Positions 52,044 through 62,373 of a stretch of 64,000 nucleotides of DNA are shown piece by piece; the first letter of the stretch is position 1, and each line of letters opens with the position of its first letter. The translations under genes were made by a program, and so were the position numbers. Location: contig NZ_LTAZ01000004.1 in NCBI RefSeq assembly GCF_001593955.1, forward strand, positions 620,001 to 684,000, read 5' to 3'. Source of the stretch: Halalkalicoccus paucihalophilus. Its GTDB lineage: Archaea > Halobacteriota > Halobacteria > Halobacteriales > Halalkalicoccaceae. The notes below the pieces were generated by a model that was given only the letters and a program-made list of their open reading frames with translations, did not search any database and had not been told where the DNA came from.

Positions 52044-53567
52044 ATGTCCGGCGACGCTACCTCCGGTGAGACGGTCGGGACGATCCGGTCGATCGATCCC
52101 CGTTCGGCCTTCCCCGATCCGAACTCGGGGACGGTCACCTACGAGCCGAGTTTCGAGGCCCTCCGTGAGTTCTCGAAACCGCTCGAAACCACGACCGAGT
52201 ACGGCAGCCCCGCCTACGTCAGTGACCTTCGGTCCCGAAGTGCCGATCGGACGAAGAACGCGGTCGACGACGCCTTTACCGAGGAGGATTGGCGCCTCGT
52301 CGAAGGAGCGCTCGATCACGCTGAGACGACGGACCTGGTCTGCCTCGACCGGATGGTCGGCCGTCACCCCGAACACGCCTACTGCTGTCGCCTGTTCGTT
52401 CCCAAGGAGTACGGCCGTATCGCCCTCGCGTGGGTGAAGCTACTCGATCCGGCTCCAGAGGGACGGGAGCCGGACTTCTACACCGTTCAGCTCCCCGACG
52501 CCGAGGAGACCGCGATCCGCGTCCTGCCCGACGAGGGCGTGACCGTCGTTCTCGGCAGCGATTACACCGGAGAGGCAAAGAAGTCGTTCCTCCGACTGTT
52601 CATGTATCGCGCGAAACAACGCGGCGGTCTCGGACTCCACGCGGGGACCAAGCGCCTCACGCTCGAAACCGACGACGGACTCTCGGAGGTGTATCAGGCG
52701 TTCCTCGGGCTTTCCGGCACCGGGAAGTCGACGCTGACAGGTCACGGCTGCTGGCTCGACTCTCCCGAATCGGCGGTCATGCTCCAGGACGACGTCTGTG
52801 CGCTCTTTCCCGATACGCTCGCGGGAAGCGAGGGCGGTGGCCTCTACATCAAGACGATCGGACTCGACGCCGAGGAACAGCCTGCGCTCTATCGGGCCGC
52901 CACCCAACCCGAGGCGGTCCTCGAGAACGTCGCCGTCGCCGAGGACGGAGCGATCGACTTCGACGACGGCTCGCTGACTACCAACGGCCGGGCGGTAGTT
53001 CGACGAGAAGACCTACCGAGCGCCGCCCCCGAAATCGACTGTGAGCGCGCCGATCAAGTCTTTTTCATCACGCGTAACCCGTTGATGCCGCCCATCGCAC
53101 GGCTCACACCCGAGCAGGCGGCAGTGGCGTTCATGCTCGGCGAGTCGATCGAGACCAGCGCGGGCGATCCCGAGCGCGCGGGAGAATCGATCCGCGTCGT
53201 CGGTACCAACCCATTCATCGTCGGGCCGGAGGGCGAGGAGGGTAACCGTTTTGCCGACCTCATGAGTCAGACCGACGCCGAGTGTTTCGTCCTGAACACC
53301 GGTTCAGTGGGCTCGGAGGGGATCGGCGTCGAGGACACAATCGCGATTCTCACCGCCGCCGCCCGCGAGGAGATCGAGTGGGCACATGACGGGACCCTCG
53401 GGTTCGAAGTGCCGACACACGTTCCGGGGATGGAGATCGAGCGCTTCCGTCTCGACGAGAACCACGACGAATACGACGAAAAGCTCGCTGAACTCCGCGA
53501 GGAACGCCGGGAGTACCTCGCGGAATTCGAGACCCTTCGAGAGGAGATCCGCGAGGCGGTGTACTGA
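52044..53567 (+). CDS. pckA: phosphoenolpyruvate carboxykinase (ATP)
   Basis: 507 residues. The kinase-1a loop GLSGTGKS (222-229, Lys228) binds the phosphates, and a kinase-2 motif LQDDVCAL follows. The central substrate region GEAKKSFLRLFMYRAKQRGGLGLHAG and the FNPF-like VVGTNPFIVG segments fit the ATP-type enzyme. Converts oxaloacetate to PEP, entry into gluconeogenesis. The ends look full length. Confidence 0.93.
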   Translation: MSGDATSGETVGTIRSIDPRSAFPDPNSGTVTYEPSFEALREFSKPLETTTEYGSPAYVSDLRSRSADRTKNAVDDAFTEEDWRLVEGALDHAETTDLVCLDRMVGRHPEHAYCCRLFVPKEYGRIALAWVKLLDPAPEGREPDFYTVQLPDAEETAIRVLPDEGVTVVLGSDYTGEAKKSFLRLFMYRAKQRGGLGLHAGTKRLTLETDDGLSEVYQAFLGLSGTGKSTLTGHGCWLDSPESAVMLQDDVCALFPDTLAGSEGGGLYIKTIGLDAEEQPALYRAATQPEAVLENVAVAEDGAIDFDDGSLTTNGRAVVRREDLPSAAPEIDCERADQVFFITRNPLMPPIARLTPEQAAVAFMLGESIETSAGDPERAGESIRVVGTNPFIVGPEGEEGNRFADLMSQTDAECFVLNTGSVGSEGIGVEDTIAILTAAAREEIEWAHDGTLGFEVPTHVPGMEIERFRLDENHDEYDEKLAELREERREYLAEFETLREEIREAVY

Positions 53568-53608
53568 GTTACCCGAACCGTTAGGCGGCCTCGGGCTGAT
53601 GGCTCCGT

Positions 53609-54112
53609 ATGGACGAGCACACCCGAGACGACACCGTCGGGCCGCCGATTTCGGGTAGGCCGGCCGGCTGGGACCCGAATCGAGGGGCATCAAACGGGTG
53701 GGAACACGGAACGCTCAGACGGGCGACGGTCCACGGCGTGCGACTGTTCAATTCGGCCGCATACCACGAATCGCACGACTGCTTCGAAGACGAGTGGTAC
53801 AATTACGGCAGCGGGAACACCGAAAGCAAGTTCCTCCACGGGATGGTGCAGGTCGCCGCAGGTACCTACAAACACGTCGACTTCCACGATGACGCAGGGA
53901 TGCGCTCGCTGTTCGAAACCGCGCTTCAGTACCTCCACGGCGTCCCGCGGGACTTCTACGGCGTCGACGTGACGGACGTGCGCACGAAACTGACGAACGC
54001 CCTCGAGAGTCCGGCCGCCATCGAGGGCTGGCGAATCGCTCTCGACGGACGAAAGCCGGAGGCCCGCGAGGAGGACTACACCTACGTCGAGGCGCTCGAA
54101 AGGGGACCCTAA
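53609..54112 (+). CDS. DUF309 domain protein
   Basis: 167 residues. The DUF309 core is clear: [44 protein letters not shown]. His and Glu/Asp residues in the helices suggest metal binding, but the family role is unknown. Overlaps the convergent tnaA gene by 4 bases. Confidence 0.88.
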   Translation: MDEHTRDDTVGPPISGRPAGWDPNRGASNGWEHGTLRRATVHGVRLFNSAAYHESHDCFEDEWYNYGSGNTESKFLHGMVQVAAGTYKHVDFHDDAGMRSLFETALQYLHGVPRDFYGVDVTDVRTKLTNALESPAAIEGWRIALDGRKPEAREEDYTYVEALERGP

Positions 54113-55449
54113 ACTGGTCTGAGTTCGGCGCTGAAGTGTCGAAGGGCCTCGTTTTCGGGTTCGGAAACGATCTCCAATCCACGGACTTCCTCGCTTCGAT
54201 CCACCACCGCCGCGGCCGTCTCGGCGACGTGGGCGAGGTGTTCGTCGTGGTAGGTCCGCCGGGGGAGTGCGAGGCGGACGAGTTCCGGCCTATCGGTGTC
54301 GGGAAAGGCGAAACTCCCGAGTTCGACACCGCGAACCGCGCCCTCGCGGTAGAGTTCGCAGACCAGCGCCTGTCCGGGGAACTCCTCGTCGGGAATATGA
54401 GAAAGCGCTCGGCCGGCCTCGACGTAGACGGCGTGCCCGCCGACGGGGGTATAGATCGGAACACCCTCCTGCCGGAGTCGTTCGCCGAGCGAACGTACTT
54501 GTCCGATCCGTGCGCCGAGATACTCCTCGGTGACGGCCTCCCGGAGTCCGACGGCCATCGCCGCCATGTCCCGGCCGGCCATTCCGCCGTAGGTCGAAAA
54601 CCCCTCGTAGAGGATCGCCCGTTGTTTTGTGCGCTCGAACAACTCGGGGTCGCGAACCCCGACGAAACCACCCGCGTTGACGAGGCCGTCCTTCTTCCCG
54701 CTCATGACGATCGCGTCGGCGTGTGAGAGCTGCTCGCGGGCGATCTCCGCCGTCGAACGGTCGGCGTAACCGTCCTCTCGCTCGCGAACGAAGAAGGCGT
54801 TTTCCGCAAAGCGGCAGGCGTCGATCACGAACGTCGCGTCGAGTTCGTCCGCGAGCTCACGCGTCTCCTCGATGTTTCCCATGCTTACGGGCTGACCGGC
54901 TACCGAGTTGTTCGTGATCGTGAGTATCACGGCCGGGATCCGCTCTGCGCCGACATCGGCGGCGAGTTCGCGGACTTTCTTGGAGTCGAGGTTCCCCCTG
55001 AACGCCTCCTCGGAGTCGGGGTCGTCCGCCCCCTCGACGGGGAAGTCCACGGGATCGCCGCCGTTCTCGGCGACGTGTGCTCGGGTGGTGTCGAAGTGGG
55101 TGTTGTTCGGGACGACGTCCCCGTCCTCGATCAGACACCCATAAAGGACGTTCTCCGCGCCGCGGCCCTGATGGGTCGGAACCACACGATCGAACCCCAT
55201 CACTTCGGAGATCGCGCTTTTCAGCGCTTTGAAGCTCTCGCTGCCCGCATACGCCTCGTCGGCCTCCATTAGGGCGGCCCACTGGGCGTCGCTCATCGTT
55301 CCCGTTCCGCTGTCGGTCAGGAGGTCGACGAACACGTCCTCGCTCGCGAGGTTGAAGACGTTGTGTCCCGCCTCCTCGAGGCGTCGTTCGCGCTCTTTTT
55401 GGGGGAGCAGTTCGGTCGGCGACGCCATCCCCGACGTATAGGAGAACAT
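54109..55449 (-). CDS. tnaA: tryptophanase (tryptophan indole-lyase)
   Basis: 446 residues of the β-eliminating lyase family. Typical segments: [24 protein letters not shown], the PLP Lys in [12 protein letters not shown], and [18 protein letters not shown]. Cleaves tryptophan to indole, pyruvate and ammonia. Tyrosine phenol-lyase is the main alternative, but the NNSVAGQP stretch and length favour TnaA. The chosen start is the ATG at 55449; a Met seven residues in is possible. Confidence 0.88.
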   Translation of the reverse strand: MFSYTSGMASPTELLPQKERERRLEEAGHNVFNLASEDVFVDLLTDSGTGTMSDAQWAALMEADEAYAGSESFKALKSAISEVMGFDRVVPTHQGRGAENVLYGCLIEDGDVVPNNTHFDTTRAHVAENGGDPVDFPVEGADDPDSEEAFRGNLDSKKVRELAADVGAERIPAVILTITNNSVAGQPVSMGNIEETRELADELDATFVIDACRFAENAFFVREREDGYADRSTAEIAREQLSHADAIVMSGKKDGLVNAGGFVGVRDPELFERTKQRAILYEGFSTYGGMAGRDMAAMAVGLREAVTEEYLGARIGQVRSLGERLRQEGVPIYTPVGGHAVYVEAGRALSHIPDEEFPGQALVCELYREGAVRGVELGSFAFPDTDRPELVRLALPRRTYHDEHLAHVAETAAAVVDRSEEVRGLEIVSEPENEALRHFSAELRPV

Positions 55450-55537
55450 ACCCGGAGATCGGACGAGACCCGTTTAATGCTGCCGCGACAGGGATGCACA
55501 CAAACGTCGGTATCTGTCCACCGGCAACCGGCCTCGA

Positions 55538-55987
55538 TCACTCCTCGGGCGGGGCGAACTCCACCGTCGTGAGCTCCCGATCCAGCATACAGTAGTCGTG
55601 CGGTGGGTCGCCGACAACCTCTCTGACCCTGTATTCCTCGCCGAACTCGACGCCGTCGGGTACACAGAGTTCGTGGCTCGGACACTCCGTATAGGGACAC
55701 TCGCCGGCCAGACTCGCCTTACTTCCGGCGTACAGCCCCTTCGAGGGGACGTTCGCTTTCATCCCCGTAGGCTCGACCTCGACGGCGTTGACGCCCGTAT
55801 CGTGGACGCCACACTCGAGGGTCTGGGCGTTTTCCCGGACGCTCTCGACGCGGTACTTGCGTCCTTCGACGAGGTTCAGACACTGTCCCCGGTAGGGACA
55901 GCCCTCACAGGCGTCGGCCTCGCCGTGATAGACGAACTCGGTTCCCTCCTCGGCGAGTCTCGTTCCGATTAGCGTGAGTGTGGTCAT
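55538..55987 (-). CDS. UPF0179 family protein
   Basis: 149 residues with a conserved set of cysteines: ACEGCPYRGQCLNLVEGRKY near residue 27 and ECGVHDTG, then GECPYTECPSHELC. This pattern is the archaeal UPF0179 family, possibly a metal or Fe-S binder. Function unknown. Confidence 0.92.
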   Translation of the reverse strand: MTTLTLIGTRLAEEGTEFVYHGEADACEGCPYRGQCLNLVEGRKYRVESVRENAQTLECGVHDTGVNAVEVEPTGMKANVPSKGLYAGSKASLAGECPYTECPSHELCVPDGVEFGEEYRVREVVGDPPHDYCMLDRELTTVEFAPPEE

Positions 55988-56012
55988 TGTCGTCAGTAGA
56001 CCCAGATGGGGG

Positions 56013-56396
56013 TTAAGCCTCTCGCCCCGTCAGTTCGTCGAGCCGATCGAGATACTCCCCTCTGGGGACCTGATACGCGCCCCGGTAGTCGATCTCGCCC
56101 ACAGCGAACCGCCGAGCGAACTCGGCGGCCTCCTCCTCGGCGCTCGCACGGTCGTCGTAGCGCTTCTCCGCGACGACGACGTCGGGTTCGAGATAACAGG
56201 TCAGATACCACTCATCGCCCGGATTTCTGGAGCGCTGTTCGGGTCGCCGGTTTCTGTGGGGACCGTTGCTCAGATACAGCGTCGGCAGACAGGGGGCGGG
56301 AAACGCCTGCGAATCGAAGACGTCCGGTCGGTAGACGAACACCTGTCGATCGGGTTCGTCGCTCCAGCACACCCATCCTCCCGGGGGTTCCTCCAT
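56013..56396 (-). CDS. DUF5820-like haloarchaeal protein
   Basis: 127 residues, soluble. It opens with EEPPGGWVCWSDEPDRQVFVYRPDVFDSQAFPAPCLPTLYLSNGP and ends in a helical segment. It resembles haloarchaeal proteins of the DUF5820 kind; the function is unknown. The Met at 56396 is chosen because the upstream in-frame extension to 56597 is low-complexity and contains an AT-rich promoter-like patch. Confidence 0.7.
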   Translation of the reverse strand: MEEPPGGWVCWSDEPDRQVFVYRPDVFDSQAFPAPCLPTLYLSNGPHRNRRPEQRSRNPGDEWYLTCYLEPDVVVAEKRYDDRASAEEEAAEFARRFAVGEIDYRGAYQVPRGEYLDRLDELTGREA

Positions 56397-56729
56397 ATCC
56401 CTCGTTGGCGTTCTCCCGACAAGTGCGCTCGGATTCGCCGACTTCGCAAGCGTTGCCGGAGAAAGATTTATGTTAACGTAGCACACCATTATTAAACAGT
56501 ATCGGTGTCCGCCCGCCGAACGACCCGCGCTGTCCGTGTCCCCCTTCCGATAGTTCCGACCGGGGCGCTGGCAGGGCCTTCCGTCCCATGACAGCACTCA
56601 TCAATCGCGTGCGCTCTCCATGCTGGCCCGCGTCGAGTCAGCCGGGGCGGTTCGTCGTCGCGTGTGACACCATCTCGTCGGTGACGTGGATCCGTCGGTC
56701 TCTCTGCTCTCTCTCGACCCACAACAACC
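56397..56729. other. 333-base intergenic region upstream of prkA
   Basis: No gene supported. An AT-rich patch at 56461-56500 (ATTTATGTTAACG and ATTATTAAACAG) could serve as promoter for the minus-strand DUF5820-like gene, the prkA operon, or both. If it serves prkA, the operon has a leader of about 200 bases, unusual for this genome style. Confidence 0.55.
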
Positions 56730-58799
56730 ATGACCGGTGACAACACCCTCGAAACGCTCAGCCAGCAGTACAGAGAGACGGTTCCAAGCGACCTGCGCGA
56801 CGCAAAGACGTTCGCGTGGTACTTAGGGGCCGTTCACGACGATCCGAAGATCACGAGAAACGCCCACCAGCGCGTCGCCGATATGTTCGATTATTACGGC
56901 ACGCACTACGACGAGGGGTCCGGAACCGTCGAGTACCTCCTCGCTTCCGAGGACCCGCTCGGCGACGGCGAGAACACCTTCTATGGTGAAGTCGTCCACC
57001 GAGCGATCCACGAGTTCGTCAACAAGGTCAAAAGCGGGGCCCGCGGGCTGGGTCCCGACCGCCGGATCAAGCTGCTTTTGGGTCCTGTCGGCTCCGGGAA
57101 GTCCGCGTTCGACGCCCAACTCCGGAAATATTTCGAGGACTACACCGCTCGCGAGGAAGGCCGGATGTACACGTTCCGGTGGACGAACCTCTGTGACGTG
57201 ATCCCGGATCAGGACCCCGCCGACGACGTCGTCCAGTCGCCGATGAACCAGGACCCCCTGATCCTCCTGCCCCTCGAACAGCGCCAGCAGGTCATCGACG
57301 AACTCAACGAGCGCCTCGAGGCGCCCTACACCATCCGCAACGAGCAGAGCCTGGACCCGGCGTCGAGTTTCTACATGGATCGCCTGCTCGCCTACTACGA
57401 CGACGACCTTCAAACTGTGCTCGAAAACCACATCGAGGTCGTTCGACTGATCGCCGACGAGAACAAGCGCCAGGCGATCGAGACCTTCGAGCCCAAGGAC
57501 AAGAAAAATCAGGACGAGACCGAACTCACCGGCGACGTCAACTACTCGAAGATCGCCGTCTATGGCGAGTCGGATCCGCGGGCGTTCGACTACTCGGGAG
57601 CCTTTTGTAACGCCAACAGAGGGATCTTCTCGGGCGAGGAACTGCTGAAACTCCAGCGGGAGTTCCTCTATGACTTCCTGCACGCGACCCAGGAACAGAC
57701 GATCAAGCCCAAGAACAACCCCCGGATCGATATCGACCAAGTGATCGTCGGCCGCACGAACATGCCCGAGTACCGCGAGAAGAAGGGCGACGAATCGATG
57801 GAGGCGTTCAACGACCGGACCAAGCGCATCGACTTCCCGTACGTGCTGGAGTACGTCGCCGAATCGGAGATCTACGGGAAACTGCTCAACAACGCGGACG
57901 TCCCCGACATCCACGTCGAGCCCCACACCCTGGAGATGGCGGGGCTGTTCGGGGTTCTGACGCGGATCGAGGAGCCCGATACCGAGGCTGTCGACATCGT
58001 CCAGAAGGCGAAAGCCTACAACGGCGAGTCGAGCGACGGCGACGACATCGACGTGAAGAAGCTCCGCGAGGAGGGCGAATCCAACGCCGAGATCGCAGAA
58101 GCGATGGTCGGCGTCTCGCCCCGGTTCATCGGCGACGAGATCGCCGAAGCGATCATGGACTCGATGCACCGAGGACGGTCGTATCTCTCGCCGCTCGCCG
58201 TGTTCACCCACTTCGAAGAGAACCTCGAAAATCACGGCTCGATTCCCGAGGAGAACTTCGAGCGCTACCACCGGTATCTCGAACTCGTCCGCGAGGAGTA
58301 CAAGGAGCGGGCCATCGAGGACGTGCGCCACGCGCTGGCCTACGACATCGACGAGATCCAGCGTCAGGGAGAGAAGTACATGGACCACGTGATGGCGTAC
58401 ATCGACGACGACACCGTGCCCGACGACCTCACCGGGCGCGAACAGGACCCCGACGAGACGTTTCTCAGGGCTGTCGAAGAGAAGTTGGAGATCCCCGAGG
58501 ACAGGAAGGACGACTTCCGACAGGAGGTCTCGAACTGGGTCTCCAGAAGAGCGCGCGAGGGCGAGGCGTTCAGCCCGCAGGACAACGACCGCCTGCGCCG
58601 CGCGCTCGAACGCAAACTCTGGGAGGACAAGAAACACAACATCAACTTCTCGGCGCTGGTGAGCGCGAACGAACTCGACGACGACGAGCGCAACGCGTGG
58701 GTCGACGCCCTGATCGAACAGGGCTACTCCCAAGAGGGCGCGATAGAGCTGCTGGAGTTCGCCGGCGCGGAGGTCGCAAAGAGCGAACTCGAGACATGA
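56730..58799 (+). CDS. prkA: PrkA-type serine/threonine protein kinase
   Basis: 689 residues. PrkA AAA-type N domain with Walker A GPVGSGKS at 118-125 and an active-site region FRWTNLCDVIPDQDP. A central motif AFCNANRGIFSGEELLK follows. The C-terminal PrkA kinase-like part includes AIEDVRHALAYD. Phosphorylates proteins in stress and stationary phase in bacteria. First gene of a four-gene coupled unit. Confidence 0.93.
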   Translation: MTGDNTLETLSQQYRETVPSDLRDAKTFAWYLGAVHDDPKITRNAHQRVADMFDYYGTHYDEGSGTVEYLLASEDPLGDGENTFYGEVVHRAIHEFVNKVKSGARGLGPDRRIKLLLGPVGSGKSAFDAQLRKYFEDYTAREEGRMYTFRWTNLCDVIPDQDPADDVVQSPMNQDPLILLPLEQRQQVIDELNERLEAPYTIRNEQSLDPASSFYMDRLLAYYDDDLQTVLENHIEVVRLIADENKRQAIETFEPKDKKNQDETELTGDVNYSKIAVYGESDPRAFDYSGAFCNANRGIFSGEELLKLQREFLYDFLHATQEQTIKPKNNPRIDIDQVIVGRTNMPEYREKKGDESMEAFNDRTKRIDFPYVLEYVAESEIYGKLLNNADVPDIHVEPHTLEMAGLFGVLTRIEEPDTEAVDIVQKAKAYNGESSDGDDIDVKKLREEGESNAEIAEAMVGVSPRFIGDEIAEAIMDSMHRGRSYLSPLAVFTHFEENLENHGSIPEENFERYHRYLELVREEYKERAIEDVRHALAYDIDEIQRQGEKYMDHVMAYIDDDTVPDDLTGREQDPDETFLRAVEEKLEIPEDRKDDFRQEVSNWVSRRAREGEAFSPQDNDRLRRALERKLWEDKKHNINFSALVSANELDDDERNAWVDALIEQGYSQEGAIELLEFAGAEVAKSELET

Positions 58800-61072
58800 G
58801 CGGGAACGAATACGTCCGGGAGGCCGACCGCGAGCTCGATGCGGCCTACGAGGAGCCTATGAGCCTCGCCGAGTACGTCGACCGGCTGTTCGCCCAGCCC
58901 TCGATCGGCGCTCACGCCTCGAAGTACCTCCTCGGTGCGATCGAGGCCGCCGGTACGCGAACCGTGATCGAGGAGGGCGAAGAGCGCGATCGCTACCGGT
59001 TCTTCGACGACCCGCACAACGACGGCGAGCACGCGATCCTCGGCAACACCGAGGTATTGAACGAGTTCGTCGACGACCTGCGCTCGATCGCCGCGGGCCG
59101 CGGCAAGGAGGAGAAGATCATCTGGTTCGACGGGCCGACCGCCACGGGCAAGTCCGAACTCAAACGGTGTCTGGTCAACGGGCTGCGCGAGTACTCGAAG
59201 ACGCCCGAAGGACGACGCTACACAGTCGAGTGGAACATCGCGAGCGCCGAGGACGCCCCCGGGCTGACCTATGGGGACATTCCGACGGTCGACGAGGACA
59301 GCTGGTATCAGAGTCCCGTCCAGTCGAACCCGCTGTCGGTGTTTCCCGAACCCGTCCGCGAGGCGATCCTCGAGGACCTCGACGCCGAATACGGCGATCA
59401 CACGCCGATCCGTGCGGAGACGAACCTCGACCCCTTCTGTCGGGAGGCCTACGAGTACCTCGAAAAGCGCTACCGTCGGGAGGGCGTCGCCGACCTGTTC
59501 TCGGCGGTGACCGATCCCCGCCATCTGCGGGTGACGAACTACGTCGTGGACGTTGGTCGAGGGATCGGCGTGCTCCACTCGGAGGACGCCGGCCGACCAA
59601 AAGAACGCCTCGTGGGAAGCTGGATGACCGGCATGCTCCAGAAGCTCGACTCTCGAGGGCGAAAGAACCCGCAAGCGTTCAGCTACGACGGGGTCCTCTC
59701 ACAGGGAAACGGCCTCCTGACGATCGTCGAGGACGCCGCCCAGCACGCCGACCTGCTTCAGAAGCTGCTCAACGTGCCCGACGAACGCCACGTCAAGCTC
59801 GATAAGGCGATCGGGATGGATGTCGACACTCAACTGCTGATCATCTCGAACCCCGACCTCGACGCGCAGTTGAACCAGCACGCCGACCGCAATGGTGCGG
59901 ACCCGCTCCGGGCGCTCAAACGCCGGCTCGACCGACACGAGTTCCGATACCTAACGAACCTCCGACTGGAGTGTGAGCTGATCCACCGCGAACTCGCCGG
60001 CGAAACGGCGATCTGGGAGGGAACCGATGGCGAAGAGCTGCGAGAACGCGTTCGGGCCCCGCTTTCAATCCGCGTTGGGGAGCGCGGCGGTCGGGTACGC
60101 GAACGCGAACTCGCGCCCCACACAGTCGAGGCGGCGGCGCTCTACAGCGTCGTCTCCCGGTTGGACCGCGAGGACCTCCCCGAGGGGCTCTCGCTGGTCG
60201 AGAAGGCGCTCCTGTTCGATCGGGGCTATCTCCGCGAGGGCGATCAGCGTGTCGAAACCGACGACTTCGAGTTCGATCCGAACGCGAGCGACGGTTCGCA
60301 CGGGATCCCGGTCACCTTCACCCGCGACGTGATCGCGGAGTTGCTCAACACCGCTCGCGACCGGAGCCATCCCGAACTGGCCGTCGAAAACGTCCTCATG
60401 CCCCGTGACGTGCTCAACGCGATGGCCGAACGGCTCCACGACGCACCGATGTTCTCGCGGGCCGAGCGTCGGGAGTTCGAGGATCGTCTCGTCTCGGTCA
60501 AGAATCACGTCTTCGATCAGCAGGAGACCGACGTGATCGACGCGATCATGCACGAAAAACGCGTCGAGGCCGAAACCGTCGAGGAGTACGTCGAGCACGT
60601 CTACGCGTGGGCGACCGACGGCACGGTCGAAACCGAGCAGGGCGAGACCGAACCAAGCCCGTTGAAGATGAAGGTCTTCGAGATCGAGCATCTCGGCCGG
60701 TTCAGCGAACAGGAGTACGACGGAACGACGCCGATGCCGACGGTCAGGACGTTCCGACGCGAGCGGATCATCACGGCGCTGAACCGCCACGCGTGGCAGA
60801 ACCGAAGCGAGGACTTCGCGATCGACGAGGTGAACCTGCTCGATATCCCCGTGATCAGGGACGTCCTCGAGACGCACGGCTGGAGCGACGCCGCCCGCGT
60901 CTACGAGGACCTCGATCCCGACCAGTGGGATGATCCACCGGCGAACACCGAGACGGCGGTGGTCAAAGCGCGGACGATCGACACCCTCGTCTCGGAGTTC
61001 GGCTACTCGGCGGCGTCGGCCGAACTGACGAGCCGGCACGTCATGGGACAGGTGAGCTACCGATGGGACTGA
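58796..61072 (+). CDS. second, divergent PrkA-like kinase
   Basis: 758 residues. The nucleotide loop is GPTATGKS at 113-120, then [18 protein letters not shown] text and [32 protein letters not shown], the PrkA family's AAA core. The sequence differs strongly from the first copy and is longer, so this is an old paralogue rather than a recent duplicate. Start ATG 58796 overlaps the first copy's stop (ATGA). Confidence 0.9.
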   Translation: MSGNEYVREADRELDAAYEEPMSLAEYVDRLFAQPSIGAHASKYLLGAIEAAGTRTVIEEGEERDRYRFFDDPHNDGEHAILGNTEVLNEFVDDLRSIAAGRGKEEKIIWFDGPTATGKSELKRCLVNGLREYSKTPEGRRYTVEWNIASAEDAPGLTYGDIPTVDEDSWYQSPVQSNPLSVFPEPVREAILEDLDAEYGDHTPIRAETNLDPFCREAYEYLEKRYRREGVADLFSAVTDPRHLRVTNYVVDVGRGIGVLHSEDAGRPKERLVGSWMTGMLQKLDSRGRKNPQAFSYDGVLSQGNGLLTIVEDAAQHADLLQKLLNVPDERHVKLDKAIGMDVDTQLLIISNPDLDAQLNQHADRNGADPLRALKRRLDRHEFRYLTNLRLECELIHRELAGETAIWEGTDGEELRERVRAPLSIRVGERGGRVRERELAPHTVEAAALYSVVSRLDREDLPEGLSLVEKALLFDRGYLREGDQRVETDDFEFDPNASDGSHGIPVTFTRDVIAELLNTARDRSHPELAVENVLMPRDVLNAMAERLHDAPMFSRAERREFEDRLVSVKNHVFDQQETDVIDAIMHEKRVEAETVEEYVEHVYAWATDGTVETEQGETEPSPLKMKVFEIEHLGRFSEQEYDGTTPMPTVRTFRRERIITALNRHAWQNRSEDFAIDEVNLLDIPVIRDVLETHGWSDAARVYEDLDPDQWDDPPANTETAVVKARTIDTLVSEFGYSAASAELTSRHVMGQVSYRWD

Positions 61073-62373
61073 GGGACGACCTCGAACGCTACCGCGAGGT
61101 GGGCGAACAGCGCCGGCAGGACCTCGCGGAGTTCATCCAGTACGGGGATCTCGGACGAAGTGAGGAGATCCACATCCCGATCAAGATCGTTTCCCTGCCC
61201 GAGTTCGCCTACGACCGCCTCGATCGAGGTGGCGTCGGGCAGGGACAGGGCGGGACGCCCGAACCCGGCGATCCGGTCGGCAAACCCCAGCCCCAACCCG
61301 GCGACGGCGACGAAGGCGAGGCCGGCGAGGAGGGTGGCGAACACGAGTACTACGAGATGGACCCCGAGGAGTTCGCCCAGGAACTCGACGAGAAGCTCGG
61401 CCTCGATCTCAAACCGAAGGGAAAGAGGGTCGAGACCGAAGAGGAAGGCGAGCTGACCGACCGCACGCGGACGGGACCGGACAGTACGCTTGACGTCGAA
61501 CGCCTGTTCAAACAGGGGCTCAAGCGAAAGCTCTCGATGGAGTTCGACGAGGAGTACGTCCGCGAACTCCTCCGTGTCGAGGGGATCTCGCCCGAGGAGG
61601 CGTTCAGCTACGCCCGCGAGAGCAACGTTCCGGTCTCGAAGGCGTGGATCGACGACGCGTTCGCCGCGATTCCCGACGACGAGCGCGGGCGGTGGGCAAG
61701 CATCGAAGCGATGGAAGAGAACGTCGATCGCGAACCGCTCACCCAACGGATCCGTCGGGAAGGGATCGGCCATATCCCCTTCCGAAAGGAGGACGAACGC
61801 TACCGGTACCCCGAAGTCGTCACGAAACCCCAACACAACGTCGTCGTGGTCAACATCCGCGACGTCTCGGGATCGATGCGCGAGGACAAACGCGAACTCG
61901 TCGAGCGCACCTTCACCCCGCTCGATTGGTACCTGACCGGGAAGTACGACACCGCCGAGTTCGTCTACATCGCCCACGACGCCACCGCCTGGGAGGTCGA
62001 ACGCGAGGAGTTCTTCGGCATTCGATCGGGCGGCGGCACCAAGATATCCTCGGCGTACGAACTCGCCGCCGAGATCCTAGAAGAGCGCTACCCGTGGCGC
62101 GAGTGGAACCGCTACGTCTTCGCCGCGGGCGATTCGGAGAACTCCTCGAACGACACCGAAGAGCGCGTGCTCCCGCTGATAGAGGGGATCGACGCGAACC
62201 TGCACGCCTACGTCGAAACCCAGCCCTCGGGCAGCGCGATCAACGCGACTCACGCCGAGGAGGTCGAGCGGCGACTCGGTGATCGGGAGAACGTCGCGGT
62301 CGCGTACGTCTCGGGACCCGACGACGTCACACGCGCGATCTACGAGATACTCAGCACGGAGGACGACTCATGA
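61063..62373 (+). CDS. YeaH/YhbH family (DUF444) protein
   Basis: 436 residues. N-terminal DUF444 part with an acidic/Pro/Gly linker (residues about 65-105), then a von Willebrand A-like domain with the metal site DVSGS at 267-271. It partners with PrkA and SpoVR in bacteria. The ATG at 61063 overlaps the end of the preceding gene by 10 bases. Confidence 0.93.
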   Translation: MGLRDDLERYREVGEQRRQDLAEFIQYGDLGRSEEIHIPIKIVSLPEFAYDRLDRGGVGQGQGGTPEPGDPVGKPQPQPGDGDEGEAGEEGGEHEYYEMDPEEFAQELDEKLGLDLKPKGKRVETEEEGELTDRTRTGPDSTLDVERLFKQGLKRKLSMEFDEEYVRELLRVEGISPEEAFSYARESNVPVSKAWIDDAFAAIPDDERGRWASIEAMEENVDREPLTQRIRREGIGHIPFRKEDERYRYPEVVTKPQHNVVVVNIRDVSGSMREDKRELVERTFTPLDWYLTGKYDTAEFVYIAHDATAWEVEREEFFGIRSGGGTKISSAYELAAEILEERYPWREWNRYVFAAGDSENSSNDTEERVLPLIEGIDANLHAYVETQPSGSAINATHAEEVERRLGDRENVAVAYVSGPDDVTRAIYEILSTEDDS

